64,000 bases of DNA, taken from positions 367,205 through 431,204 of the forward strand of contig NZ_LMSD01000034.1 in NCBI RefSeq assembly GCF_001428045.1. The letters are read 5' to 3'. Positions 43,588 through 52,503 of this stretch are shown piece by piece (positions within the stretch are counted from its first letter, which is position 1; the number at the start of each line of letters is the position of its first letter). The position numbers and the translations under genes were made by a program. Below the pieces are notes generated by a model that did no database searches, was not told the DNA's origin, and saw only the letters and a list, made by a program, of their open reading frames with translations. The stretch comes from Paenibacillus sp. Soil750 (GTDB lineage: Bacteria > Bacillota > Bacilli > Paenibacillales > NBRC-103111).

Positions 43588-44886
43588 ATGGATCAACTAT
43601 TCAAATTAAAAGAACGCGGGACTTCCGTAGCAACGGAACTAATGGCGGGTGTGACGACATTCCTAACGATGGTTTATATCGTGATCGTAAATCCTGGGAT
43701 ATTAAGCACAACGGGGATGGATTTCCATGGTGTTTTCATGGCTACAGTACTTGCAAGTATTGTAGCAACACTGATTATGGGGCTCTTTGCCAATTATCCG
43801 ATTGTGATTGCACCAGGTATGGGATTAAACGCTTATTTTGCATTTACTGTTGTGGGAGGGAATGGCGTGCCATGGCAAATCGCATTAGGAGCTGTTTTTA
43901 TCGCTGGAGTTTTGTTCATTGTACTGTCGCTCACTTCTTTTCGTTATGTATTACTCGATGCGATTCCCACTAGCCTAAAACACGCCATTACTGCAGGAAT
44001 TGGACTCTTTATCACCTTCATTGGTTTACAAAATGCGAAAATTATTGTGAGCTCTCCAGCAACCTTACTCACGTTAGGCAATTTGAGGGAGCCTATGACG
44101 GCGCTTACCTTGATCGGACTTATCATTTCACTTGTATTACTGGCGTATCAGGTACGCGGGTATTTATTCTTCGGCATGCTGATCACTGCCGTACTTGCAT
44201 GGATATATGGGCTATTAGCTTTACCAGATACCTTCGTGGCAGCTCCATCGGGATTAGTGGCTACGGCTTTTCAACTTGATATCAAGGGTGTTTTTACTAG
44301 TGGGTTATATGCGGTTATTTTCACATTCCTGTTGATCACATTATTTGATACGACAGGTACCATGTTAGGTGTTGCTGAGCAGGCTGGCCTTCTTAAAGAG
44401 AATAAATTTCCTCGTTCGAGAGGTGCTCTTCTGGCAGATGCGGTTGGCACCACAACGGGGGCATTACTGGGTACAAGTCCAACCTCCGCTTATATCGAAT
44501 CCAGTTCAGGTGTCGCAGTTGGTGGAAGAACAGGATTGACTGCTGTTATTGTAAGTCTGCTATTGGCGTTGACTTTATTGTTCTCACCGATTATTGCTGT
44601 TCTTGCGAGTATACCGGCCATAACGGCACCTACTTTAATTATTGTGGGTTTCCTCATGATGAACGTGTTGCGACAAATTGAATGGCAGGACCTGGAGGAG
44701 GCGTTTCCAGCATTTTTGATCGTAGTTCTGATGCCATTGACCTACAGTATAGCCACGGGAATTGGCATTGGATTCATTGTCTACCCGATACTTAAAGTCA
44801 TTCGCGGCAAAAGAAAGGACGTACATCCTATTTTCTATCTATTTGCGGTGTTGTTTTTTGTTCAAATCGTATTTTTCACTCATTAA
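43588..44886 (+). CDS. NCS2-family purine permease (AzgA-like)
   Basis: 432 residues, about twelve to fourteen transmembrane helices. Family motifs are ELMAGVTTFLTMVYIVIVNP at the N terminus, APGMGLNAYFAF, FDTTGTMLGVAEQAGLL and LGTSPTSAYIESSSGVAVGGRTGL. These match hypoxanthine/guanine/adenine permeases of the AzgA/PbuG branch, which take up purine bases with protons. CAGGAGGA precedes the ATG. It lies 36 bases after gerB, but a terminator ends its own transcript. No purine riboswitch is visible upstream. Confidence 0.94.
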   Translation: MDQLFKLKERGTSVATELMAGVTTFLTMVYIVIVNPGILSTTGMDFHGVFMATVLASIVATLIMGLFANYPIVIAPGMGLNAYFAFTVVGGNGVPWQIALGAVFIAGVLFIVLSLTSFRYVLLDAIPTSLKHAITAGIGLFITFIGLQNAKIIVSSPATLLTLGNLREPMTALTLIGLIISLVLLAYQVRGYLFFGMLITAVLAWIYGLLALPDTFVAAPSGLVATAFQLDIKGVFTSGLYAVIFTFLLITLFDTTGTMLGVAEQAGLLKENKFPRSRGALLADAVGTTTGALLGTSPTSAYIESSSGVAVGGRTGLTAVIVSLLLALTLLFSPIIAVLASIPAITAPTLIIVGFLMMNVLRQIEWQDLEEAFPAFLIVVLMPLTYSIATGIGIGFIVYPILKVIRGKRKDVHPIFYLFAVLFFVQIVFFTH

Positions 44887-44905
44887 TTATGAATGAATAT
44901 GTCGT

Positions 44906-44934
44906 AAAGCAGGCGCCGCGGCGTACTGCTTTTT
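44906..44934 (+). terminator. Intrinsic terminator after the purine permease
   Basis: AAAGCAG (44906-44912) pairs with CTGCTTT, enclosing a GC-rich loop with GGCGCCGCGGCG, followed by TTTTTAG. Confidence 0.7.
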
Positions 44935-45045
44935 AGTGTTTCTATCATCTCTCGATTGGGCAAAACATGATCCGCTTTCATACCATGCCTTTCTGGACAA
45001 GGAACATAAACTATCTAGAACTACTATAGTGAGAGAGTGGTGCAG

Positions 45046-46032
45046 ATGGGGAAAGGGCTACTCGCAGAAATTGCGATCAAATATGATTTGTCAATTCAAC
45101 AGGTTGAACTCATTCGTAAAACTTCACGTTCTTATGTCATGAAAATTATAGCGCACCAAGGCTGTTTTATATTGAAAAGGATGCAAATGGAGGAGCTCCG
45201 CTTGCAGTTTATGGTAAATACCGAAGAATTTCTTAGATGCCGGGGCATTAATATTCCAACCGTTTATCAGACAAATGAGAACAAGCATTACGTGAAGTAT
45301 AAAGGTTATTTCTATGTCCTTCAGGAATGGATTTGTGCCGGACCTTATCCACTGATTAACTTAGACCAAGTAGTTCGGTTAGCTGATTTACTGGGCAGGA
45401 TGCATGCGATATCCAAAGAGTTTCAAGATTCCCATAGTCAAATCCGAATGGGGGGAGCAAAGTGGGAGCAAGCGTATGAAGAAGCTCTTCACTTTTTGGG
45501 GAAATGGAGAGAAACAAATGCATGCGTTGAAGAACCTTGGCGTAAAGCAGTGTTTGCTTATATTGATTTTTACATGAGAACGGGTGAGTTTGTAAAAGAA
45601 CAATTGAAGGAACAGGGGCGTTGCATAGCCTGGGGGGAACCTGACATTCAAGTCGTGCTAAGCCATCATGATTTTCATACTCAAAATATTTTACTGGATG
45701 AAGCAGGAAAGATTTATATCATTGATTGGGAATTTGTTCGATATGATTTGCCTTCCAGGGACATGAATCGATTGCTATACGCTATGATCAAGAAGTCGAG
45801 AGTTTGGAATCATCAAGCTTTTCTTAAGGTAATGCGAGCCTATCTGAAAAGGAACATCTTGTCTAAGCGAGAAATGAAGCTGCTCTATCTGGATTTGGCG
45901 TTTCCTCACAATCTGTGCCGCAATCTGATTTGTGGCAAATTCAGTCGTATGACTGTGGATCAAATCAATGAGCTATTGCAGAAAGACAAGGAAAAGACGC
46001 AATATATGATCGAGTCGTATCTCAACCAATAG
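45046..46032 (+). CDS. CotS-family spore coat protein (kinase-like fold)
   Basis: About 328 residues from ATG 45046 (GTG 45037 and 45040 are alternatives). The aminoglycoside-phosphotransferase-like CotS/CotI family is seen in CFILKRMQ, VLQEWI, LLGRMHAISKEF and the catalytic-loop-like LSHHDFHTQNILLD, with IIDWEFVRYDLPSRD following. These are spore coat proteins, some acting as kinases. GAGAGAG lies upstream. It is likely under mother-cell sigma control, although I could not confirm a promoter. Confidence 0.86.
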   Translation: MGKGLLAEIAIKYDLSIQQVELIRKTSRSYVMKIIAHQGCFILKRMQMEELRLQFMVNTEEFLRCRGINIPTVYQTNENKHYVKYKGYFYVLQEWICAGPYPLINLDQVVRLADLLGRMHAISKEFQDSHSQIRMGGAKWEQAYEEALHFLGKWRETNACVEEPWRKAVFAYIDFYMRTGEFVKEQLKEQGRCIAWGEPDIQVVLSHHDFHTQNILLDEAGKIYIIDWEFVRYDLPSRDMNRLLYAMIKKSRVWNHQAFLKVMRAYLKRNILSKREMKLLYLDLAFPHNLCRNLICGKFSRMTVDQINELLQKDKEKTQYMIESYLNQ

Positions 46033-46060
46033 CAACGATCAACAAAGTGTAAAGAATAAA

Positions 46061-46098
46061 AAAGATGCCTCACAAACCATATAGGTTGGGAGACATCT
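46061..46098 (-). terminator. Intrinsic terminator of the NDH-2 operon
   Basis: AGATGCCTC (46063-46071) pairs with GAGACATCT (46090-46098) with one mismatch. The run of A bases on its left gives a T tail on the minus strand. Confidence 0.7.
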
Positions 46099-46105
46099 GT
46101 GTTAA

Positions 46106-47287
46106 CTAATAAGCTAAAGCGAATAGGCCATGAATGTGTGAAAGATAACGAACGTTACTTGCTTCTTTCATTAATGTAGCAGGTAAGCCTTTCAACTGTG
46201 TGTTCTTACCACCGATAGTACCGATGCCATCTTTACGTCCAAGGCTGCCTAGTGTTCCAGAGAACACAGGTACGAATTTCTCCATAACGCCGCCTTTAAG
46301 TTGCACAGACAAATTGTAACCAACTGTCTCACCCATTTGCCATGCAAGTTGTGCAGTTGGGGGATAGGGTCTTTCGCTTCCTTCAGGGAATACAACCGCG
46401 CAGTCACCTGCCAAGAAGATATCCTCGTGTGATGTGGATTGCAATGTCGAAGTTACCGTAGCACGGCCGCGATCTTCTGCGATCCCACAGCTGCCGACAA
46501 CTTGGTTGCCTTTAACGCCGCCTGTCCAAATAATCGTACTCGCTTCGATCGTTTGTCCGCTTTTCAACGAAACCGAATTATTCGTAGCTTCTGTGATGGC
46601 AACACCCGTCAAGAAGGTAACTCCACGCTTCTCAAGACTTGTTACAGCTCGCTCAATGAGAACAGAAGGGAATACAGGAAGAATGGAAAGACCTGCTTCC
46701 ACACAGTAGATGGAGATATCATTGAAATCAATTCCTTTAGCACGGCATACTTCAGGAAGCTTATCTGCGAATTCACCGACGAGCTCAACACCTGTTAAAC
46801 CACCGCCACCAACGACAATCGTTGCATCCGCCTTATTCCTGGAAGCTTTATAAGCGTCCAAGCGAGCTTCAACATGAGCACGAATTCGGTTAGCGTCAGA
46901 AGCTGATTTCAGAATTAAACTGTTCGCTTCCAACCCCGGAATGCCAAAGTAGTTCGTTTCACTGCCAAGCGCTACAACTAGCGCATCGTATTTATGTACA
47001 GCACCGCTGCTTGTAAGAACTTGTTTCTCATTTGGTTTAATCTCTTGGATCGTGTCAACAACGATATTGACATTTTTATCGCCTAATAGTTTTTGAAGAG
47101 GAAGGGCAACGGCCTGTTCTTTAATCGTGCCGCCTGCTAATCGGTGTAATTCGGTAATGATTTGGTGCGTTGAGAATTTATTGATGATCGTAATGTTAGC
47201 TTCTGAAGCTGATAAATGTTTACGTGCGGTTAACGCAGTCAAGAGACCACCGTACCCGCCGCCAAGAATTAGTATTTGTTTAGCCAT
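46106..47287 (-). CDS. Type II NADH dehydrogenase-like FAD oxidoreductase
   Basis: 393 residues from ATG 47287. FAD-binding ILGGGYGGLLTAL, NADH-binding ATIVVGGGGLTGVELVGEFAD, VALGSETNYFGIPG and the second FAD segment IFLAGDCAVVF are all in place. It matches NDH-2 / YumB-YutJ type membrane-associated proteins, which pass electrons from NADH to menaquinone. The GTG/ATG a few codons earlier is less likely; AAGGGATG lies upstream. It follows the DUF1641 gene by 21 bases on the same strand. Confidence 0.92.
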   Translation of the reverse strand: MAKQILILGGGYGGLLTALTARKHLSASEANITIINKFSTHQIITELHRLAGGTIKEQAVALPLQKLLGDKNVNIVVDTIQEIKPNEKQVLTSSGAVHKYDALVVALGSETNYFGIPGLEANSLILKSASDANRIRAHVEARLDAYKASRNKADATIVVGGGGLTGVELVGEFADKLPEVCRAKGIDFNDISIYCVEAGLSILPVFPSVLIERAVTSLEKRGVTFLTGVAITEATNNSVSLKSGQTIEASTIIWTGGVKGNQVVGSCGIAEDRGRATVTSTLQSTSHEDIFLAGDCAVVFPEGSERPYPPTAQLAWQMGETVGYNLSVQLKGGVMEKFVPVFSGTLGSLGRKDGIGTIGGKNTQLKGLPATLMKEASNVRYLSHIHGLFALAY

Positions 47288-47308
47288 CGTTATCATCCCT
47301 TGTCCGGA

Positions 47309-47740
47309 TTAATTTTTTCGTTCAGCGAGTACGTTCAAGAATGCTTGAGCAAATCGAAGTGTTTTCTGTACTTCAGGGTCTTTCAGCATTTTCAGCATAC
47401 CGAATAGACCGATGGTTGTACCAACGTCAGCTTGCGACCGCTCCCCAGCTTCAATAGCTGCCGATGCGATGTTTTTTGCTGTTTCTTGTACTGGCTTTAC
47501 GAATTCACCAATACCTTGAGCAAAATCATTGATGAGTACTTTGTCAGTCGCTACGTTTTGTGCGAAATCGTAGGCTTTGGTTAGCATGTTAACCATTTCA
47601 GCTAATTTAGGGAGATTATCCACCAGAAGAGTTAACGATTCTTGCACCTCAGGCTTCAGTAATTGGTCAAGTACGTCTAATGATTTGGGTTCAGTAACAA
47701 TTGAAACGGGTGCTTCTTGAATAGTTGATGTCTGTGACAT
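47309..47740 (-). CDS. DUF1641 family protein
   Basis: 143 residues, mostly helical, with the DUF1641 core KPEVQESLTLLVDNLPKLAEM-like LLKPEVQESLTLLVDN, and GLFGMLKMLKDPEVQKTLRFA near the C terminus. Members lie next to oxidoreductases such as formate dehydrogenases or NDH-2 and may act as membrane-associated partners. It is the promoter-proximal gene of the NDH-2 pair. AAGGAGG precedes the ATG. Confidence 0.9.
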   Translation of the reverse strand: MSQTSTIQEAPVSIVTEPKSLDVLDQLLKPEVQESLTLLVDNLPKLAEMVNMLTKAYDFAQNVATDKVLINDFAQGIGEFVKPVQETAKNIASAAIEAGERSQADVGTTIGLFGMLKMLKDPEVQKTLRFAQAFLNVLAERKN

Positions 47741-47770
47741 ATGACAAATCCTCCTTTGCGTAAAAAAAAC

Positions 47771-47799
47771 GTATTACATTATTCTACACCTTTTGACAA
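47771..47799 (-). promoter_or_regulatory. Sigma-A promoter of the DUF1641-NDH-2 operon
   Basis: On the minus strand TTGTCA (47794-47799) and TAATAC (47771-47776) are 17 bases apart, a good sigma-A match, with the -10 about 30 bases before the DUF1641 ATG. The rest of the 418-base gap up to 48158 carries the palindromic element listed separately and a short GCC-gaaa-GGC hairpin near 47997-48006; no gene is visible. Confidence 0.65.
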
Positions 47800-47829
47800 T
47801 AAATTTATAAAGGCAGATATTTCAAATTG

Positions 47830-47916
47830 GTGAACAACTTCTATATAAAACACAACTCGAGCTAGAATTAGCTCAGTCTAACTATTTCGGATTGATTTTA
47901 TAATGAAGTTGTTCAC
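47830..47916. repeat. 87-bp nested palindromic element
   Basis: Outer arms GTGAACAACTTC (47830-47841) and GAAGTTGTTCAC (47905-47916) are perfect 12-bp complements. Pairing continues inwards as TATAAAA/TTTTATA after two mismatches, giving about 19 of 21 positions. The enclosed loop contains a second perfect palindrome, GAGCTA-gaat-TAGCTC (47859-47874). No T run follows, so it is not an ordinary terminator. It looks like a small mobile-type (MITE-like) element or a structured RNA; no copy count is available. Confidence 0.6.
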
Positions 47917-48158
47917 TTGATTGGAAATTGTTGGATCAAATACATACATCACTGGATAGATAAAAGGAGCTGATTAGAGAAGGATAGACGAAGTACGCCG
48001 AAAGGCAATTTTTGCTTTGACAACTAGAAAGCGCATTCGATGGAGGAGGCTGACTTCAAGTGATGAGCGTAGGGAATCCCTTCCTTTTTGATTGAATATT
48101 AATGCATAATATTGCATAATTATTACAAGGTTAAAGTCTTTGTTGAGGAGAATGTAAA

Positions 48159-48767
48159 ATGCACTTGATATGTGAATCGAACGTAATTGAAGATTATTTA
48201 GTTGAATCGAAGGAAGTAAACTATAGCCACATAACAATTAAAGAGAAGGCTGAAGAATTACACGCAGGATCTCTTAATGAGATTGAGTTTGTAAAGCGAG
48301 CCTTTGTTTTTGTCCGTGACAGCATAGCACATTCTTGGGATATTCAAAGTTCTCGAATTACTTGTAATGCTTCTGAAGTCCTCCATTTCAGTGAAGGCAT
48401 CTGTTATGCGAAATCGAATTTGTTATGTGCTATTTTAAGAAGTAAAGGAATACCAACGGGTTTCTGTTATCAGAGACTTACATTAGGAGATACTCCTGAT
48501 ACAGGTTATTGTGTCCATGCGTTAAATGCTGTTTACTTACATACAATTGGCAAATGGATTCGACTTGATGCACGTGGGAATAAACCAGGCATACATGCGG
48601 AATTCTCACTAACTGAAGAGAAGTTGGCATTTCCAATCCGCGATGAATATGGCGAAATGAATTATTTGCATATTTATGCAGCTCCGAATCCAAAAACCAT
48701 TCAATCATTAAAACAAAGTACGGATTGTCTCACGATGTATCAGCTTGGTTTGCCTGCTTCTTTGTAG
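48159..48767 (+). CDS. Transglutaminase-like cysteine protease-fold protein
   Basis: 202 residues. The transglutaminase-like catalytic triad is in order: Cys in GICYAKSNLLCAILRSKGI, His in YCVHALNAVYL and Asp in WIRLDARGNK. The family includes proteases, amidases and cross-linking enzymes. No signal peptide, so probably cytoplasmic or forespore-acting. GAGGAG lies 8 bases before the ATG. Single gene; substrate unknown. Confidence 0.88.
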   Translation: MHLICESNVIEDYLVESKEVNYSHITIKEKAEELHAGSLNEIEFVKRAFVFVRDSIAHSWDIQSSRITCNASEVLHFSEGICYAKSNLLCAILRSKGIPTGFCYQRLTLGDTPDTGYCVHALNAVYLHTIGKWIRLDARGNKPGIHAEFSLTEEKLAFPIRDEYGEMNYLHIYAAPNPKTIQSLKQSTDCLTMYQLGLPASL

Positions 48768-48853
48768 TTAAAAGTTAGTTACAAAGGATATCTCTCATTT
48801 ACAGCGAATACATTAATTGTAAAATATGTTGTAGATGAGGAAGGAAGTTCACG

Positions 48854-49180
48854 ATGATACTTGGACTATTTTTTTTGGTAGCTATAATTGGCATTATTGC
48901 CTCACTTGTTACAACAGGTGCAGCATCAGGTGGTGGGCACCGCAGGTCTCAGTCGAATTTCGACAACCCTACGACTACCATCAATCCCATACCAATGGAT
49001 AATCATCATCAACTTCATTTGGATAACAATCAATCAGGTAATTATGACTCGAATGGCACCTCTTCAGATTACAAAAGTGAGAATTGTAACGATCGTAGTA
49101 CAGGAAGTACGGACAGCGGTAGTAGCTGGAGTTCAGATAGCGGTGGCAGCAGTGATAGTGGAACAAATAGCAGTACTTAG
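48854..49180 (+). CDS. Low-complexity membrane-anchored protein
   Basis: 108 residues. An N-terminal helix (MILGLFFLVAIIGIIASLV) is followed by a hydrophilic tail rich in Ser, Gly, Asn and Asp (GSTDSGSSWSSDSGGSSDSG). The tail is probably unstructured. No family is recognised; it could be a spore surface or small membrane protein. GAGGAAGG precedes the ATG. An intrinsic terminator follows directly. Confidence 0.65.
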   Translation: MILGLFFLVAIIGIIASLVTTGAASGGGHRRSQSNFDNPTTTINPIPMDNHHQLHLDNNQSGNYDSNGTSSDYKSENCNDRSTGSTDSGSSWSSDSGGSSDSGTNSST

Positions 49181-49205
49181 AGAATCCTTCGGGGTTCTTT
49201 TTTGT
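49181..49205 (+). terminator. Intrinsic terminator
   Basis: AGAATCC-TTCG-GGGTTCT, a 7-bp stem with a stable UUCG-type loop, followed by TTTTTG, starting immediately after the stop codon. Confidence 0.85.
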
Positions 49206-49285
49206 ATTTGTGTATGACAATAAACCTACCGCAGCAATAAGGCAAAAAAGGGCCTTATTGCTTGCCGTGCGAGCCCGAAGCGCAA

Positions 49286-50161
49286 TCACTCCAAGAAACG
49301 TAAGTAATCTTCGCTTTCACTGAGTTCCAATTGGCGGAACGCAAGGGGGGATAGTCCCACCATTTTATGGAATACCTTTCCGAAGTAGCTCAAGCTGGTA
49401 TAGCCGCATAGTGCTGCAACGTTTGTAATGGACAGTCCATGATCGCGTAGCAGCTCTGCCGCTTTCTCGATTCGTCGGTTCCGAACATAGTCCATCGGGG
49501 TTATGCGGAAGTAGTGGGGGAACATTTTGCATAAATAATATTTATCGAGCTGTGCGACTTCTGCTAGCCGATCCAAGGTAAGGTCATCAGCAATATGTTC
49601 CTGGATGTAAGCGGCAACGCGCTTGTAGGCGGAGGGGATTTCTAAACTTGTTGGCACGTTTCCATCCAATAAACAACGATGTAGCGAAAGCATCCATTCA
49701 TAAATGCGAAGTGAGAGATCAAATCGATCATTGAATTTGTTCTCAGCTGTATCTGAATACAGACGCCATAGAAGTTGAATAGGGGCTGCATCAGGAAGGA
49801 TTTCAAAAACAGGCCCATACATTTGAAGCAAATCTTGTCGCAACCATTCCTCTTTAAACCCCTCGAAACGTATCCAAATAAACTCCCATTGATCGCACAA
49901 TGACGCATCGAATGCATATTCATGATCGTTAGGGATAGTCACCACAAATGCATGGCCTTTCGGGACGGTGTAATGCTCTTTCCCAATCCGAAGTTTACCA
50001 GCACCTTTTATTGTCCATTGGAAGATGACTCCTTGCCCGCCGCGCTTTAGTCCATTCCATTGGTAGTTCTCGTCAGTCACCGAGCTGTGCCCGATCGAGA
50101 GTAGCTTAAACAGATGGCGATTCGCAGCTTCTGTGTATCTAAAGCCATATGATTTATGCAC
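49286..50161 (-). CDS. AraC-family transcriptional regulator
   Basis: 291 residues. An N-terminal cupin-like sensor domain (GVIFQWTIKGAGKLRIG, VPKGHAFVVTIPNDHEY) is followed by a C-terminal double helix-turn-helix (residues about 190-285: LTLDRLAEVAQLDKYYLCKMF and LSITNVAALCGYTSLSYFGKVF). It is divergent from the GH36 alpha-galactosidase gene with about 107 bases between, so it probably activates it in response to alpha-galactosides. Confidence 0.93.
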   Translation of the reverse strand: MHKSYGFRYTEAANRHLFKLLSIGHSSVTDENYQWNGLKRGGQGVIFQWTIKGAGKLRIGKEHYTVPKGHAFVVTIPNDHEYAFDASLCDQWEFIWIRFEGFKEEWLRQDLLQMYGPVFEILPDAAPIQLLWRLYSDTAENKFNDRFDLSLRIYEWMLSLHRCLLDGNVPTSLEIPSAYKRVAAYIQEHIADDLTLDRLAEVAQLDKYYLCKMFPHYFRITPMDYVRNRRIEKAAELLRDHGLSITNVAALCGYTSLSYFGKVFHKMVGLSPLAFRQLELSESEDYLRFLE

Positions 50162-50210
50162 AATATTTTACCACCATTCTTCAAAATGTTACTATATTTT
50201 CTATTCTCGC

Positions 50211-50239
50211 TTGGATATATAATGTCCGTATTAGATAAT
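50211..50239 (+). promoter_or_regulatory. Possible promoter of the alpha-galactosidase gene
   Basis: TTGGAT (50211-50216) and GATAAT (50234-50239) are 17 bases apart. It is a fair but not certain sigma-A match, in the divergent region shared with the AraC gene. Confidence 0.35.
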
Positions 50240-50268
50240 ATATTACCATAATGGAGGTTGCTGAAGAT

Positions 50269-52419
50269 ATGCTGCTGAAGGAATGGTTGGATTGTTATGT
50301 TCGTGTCGAAGGGACGTATTTACGGGTTGGGAATGCCAAGATTGAACGGTGTTGGTCATTTGCCGGCGGCTGTCCAGTTAATGTCTCTATTCTTGATAAA
50401 AATACTAATCAGGAATGGCTCACAGCTGAACCCGACACTCCGATGTTTCAAATCCCAGGAATGTCTGATGACCAGCAGCCGCATGCCATTTTCATCTCAA
50501 CTTTCGTTGAGAATGACTATGGCGTATCTCAGCCTTATTTACAAACGAATGTAGATATTCACGTTGAAGTTATGTCTGCTATCCAACGATTGACATTGAA
50601 GATCTATCCTGAAGCACCATTCATTCGTCATGAGATAACTGTGATTCAAGACAGTACTGTCCAAAGCAATTATCTCCCATCAGATATGGAGCGATCCCTT
50701 GTCTGGACAAAAGATGATTTCAAAGCAAATAGCAATCTGTCCACTCCTGCACTTCAACTTGACACGAATAATAAGCAACATCACGCTGCGCTGGCTGATT
50801 ATTGTGAACATATGGTACTTCGAGATCTTCATTGCCGATGGACATCTATACAATTTCTTGATCAGACGGATACGAATAATAATCTCGTAAGTCGTGACAC
50901 GGGGTTGTTATACGTCAATGAGAAGCGAAGCTTACAAGGTAATCTATTGTTTCTTACGAAAACACTGCATGAAAGCGGTTTGTTAATTATTAAAGAAGGT
51001 CCAACGAAATTAGGAATATTTGGTAACTATCGGATGGAATTTCAATTTCGCGGGAAACGTTTGAGCCTGGAAGGAACGGGGCTAAGTGAAGAAGATCTAC
51101 GACAAAAAGAAGACATCACCTCTTATGGCGTAACTGTTGGTGTTTACGATGGGACTATGCTGGGTGGATATAACTTGCTTGAAACGTATCATCGGAATCT
51201 GCGTCCGCACAATTCGGATAGAGATAGCTTCATGATGAGCAATACCTGGGGGGATCGCTCGAAAGATGGCGCCATAAGCGAGTCGTTTTTGATCAAAGAA
51301 TTGCAGGCGGCAGCCGCCCTTGGAATAAGCATCATGCAAATTGATGACGGTTGGCAGAAGGGGGTAACGAGCAATTCTGTGCATGCATCAACGATGGCGA
51401 ATGGAGGATTGTGGAGCGATTATTATAGTGGTGATGGGGATTTCTGGGAGGTTCACCCGGACAGATTTCCGAACGGACTCGCATCCATCGTTGCACTAGC
51501 CAAGGAACTGGGGGTTGCCTTAGGCTTATGGTACTCTCCAGACTCTGTCCATGACTATATGAATTGGGAGAGGGATATTGCTACCTTATTGCATCTCCAT
51601 CGAAATTACAATATTCGTGCATTTAAGTTAGATGGTATTGAGATTCGATCTAAGTTGGGCGAGATTCGTTTACTGAATATGATGCGATACGTTCAGAAAG
51701 CGACCAATGGGCAAGTTGATTTCAATATCGATACGACTGCTCAGAAGAGACTAGGTTACTTTGGGCAAACCCAATATGGAAGTATTTTTCTTGAAAATCG
51801 CTACACCGATTGGAAAAATTATTATCCTCACTGGACGCTGCGCAATCTTTGGATGTTAGCTCCTTATTTACCATCTTCGAGACTGCAAATGGAATTCTTG
51901 AATGTGAATCGCAACATGGATAACTATGCGGAAGATCCTTTAGCTCCGGATGCATGCGGGCAAGTCTATGCTTTCGCAGCAACAGCGTTCTCGAATCCAT
52001 TAGCCTGGATGGAACTAACGAGATTAACGGATCAGCAAATGACTCGCTTGTCTAAGATCATTCAAGCTTTGAAGCCTTATCATGCGGAGATCTTAGCTGG
52101 ACAAGTGCTACCTATAGGTGAAGAACCATCGGGTGCTAGCTGGACAGGCATGCAAAGTATTTGCAGTCCAATGCACGGTTATTTCATCATCTACCGCGAG
52201 CTGCACGAATCCGACACCGCAGTTATGAAACTGTGGGGCTTGAGTGGTGAAGTAAACGTCACCGAGTTGCTGCGAATGGATATAAAAGATGATGTGTTAA
52301 TTCCGCAAACGCAGCTTCAAGTGGTCTGGGAATCGACACAGCAAGGAGAATATGTAGTTACTCGACCAGCGCCTTTTACTTTCATTATGTATCGGTATGA
52401 CATTTCATCGATTTCCTAA
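50269..52419 (+). CDS. GH36-type alpha-galactosidase
   Basis: 716 residues. An N-terminal beta-sandwich domain (to about 300) leads into a TIM barrel with MQIDDGWQKG, LGLWYSPDSVHDY and the nucleophile-type AFKLDGIEIRSK (Asp of K-x-D-G). The acid/base candidate is in ENRYTDWKNYYPH. There is no signal peptide, so it is intracellular and would hydrolyse imported alpha-galactosides such as melibiose or raffinose. ATG 50269 is favoured by GGAGG 11 bases upstream; ATG 50251 lacks such a site. Divergent from an AraC regulator. No transporter gene adjoins. Confidence 0.86.
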   Translation: MLLKEWLDCYVRVEGTYLRVGNAKIERCWSFAGGCPVNVSILDKNTNQEWLTAEPDTPMFQIPGMSDDQQPHAIFISTFVENDYGVSQPYLQTNVDIHVEVMSAIQRLTLKIYPEAPFIRHEITVIQDSTVQSNYLPSDMERSLVWTKDDFKANSNLSTPALQLDTNNKQHHAALADYCEHMVLRDLHCRWTSIQFLDQTDTNNNLVSRDTGLLYVNEKRSLQGNLLFLTKTLHESGLLIIKEGPTKLGIFGNYRMEFQFRGKRLSLEGTGLSEEDLRQKEDITSYGVTVGVYDGTMLGGYNLLETYHRNLRPHNSDRDSFMMSNTWGDRSKDGAISESFLIKELQAAAALGISIMQIDDGWQKGVTSNSVHASTMANGGLWSDYYSGDGDFWEVHPDRFPNGLASIVALAKELGVALGLWYSPDSVHDYMNWERDIATLLHLHRNYNIRAFKLDGIEIRSKLGEIRLLNMMRYVQKATNGQVDFNIDTTAQKRLGYFGQTQYGSIFLENRYTDWKNYYPHWTLRNLWMLAPYLPSSRLQMEFLNVNRNMDNYAEDPLAPDACGQVYAFAATAFSNPLAWMELTRLTDQQMTRLSKIIQALKPYHAEILAGQVLPIGEEPSGASWTGMQSICSPMHGYFIIYRELHESDTAVMKLWGLSGEVNVTELLRMDIKDDVLIPQTQLQVVWESTQQGEYVVTRPAPFTFIMYRYDISSIS

Positions 52420-52440
52420 TTGTTGGCTTATTGGATGAGC

Positions 52441-52496
52441 AACAAAGAAGAGGTTGGCCCATTGTCTTCAATGACATAGGGCTAACCTCTTTTGTT
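52441..52496. terminator. Bidirectional terminator
   Basis: AAGAGGTTGGCCC (left arm) pairs with GGGCTAACCTCTT (right arm), with flanking AACAAA / TTTGTT also complementary. It lies between the convergent GH36 and GNAT genes. Confidence 0.8.
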
Positions 52497-52503
52497 ATCT
52501 CGC

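Noticed and set aside
45005..45013. CATAAACTA, a sigma-K-like -10 before the CotS-type gene
   Set aside because: I could not place an AC-type -35 at the right distance, so the promoter assignment is not supported.
47974..48237. 87-codon minus-strand ORF in the gap before the transglutaminase-like gene
   Set aside because: No ribosome site, and it overlaps the 5' end of a gene with a clear catalytic triad.
49234..49261. Perfect 10-bp hairpin GCAATAAGGC/GCCTTATTGC between two convergent genes
   Set aside because: It could end the AraC transcript, but no T run follows on either strand, so it is not claimed as a terminator.
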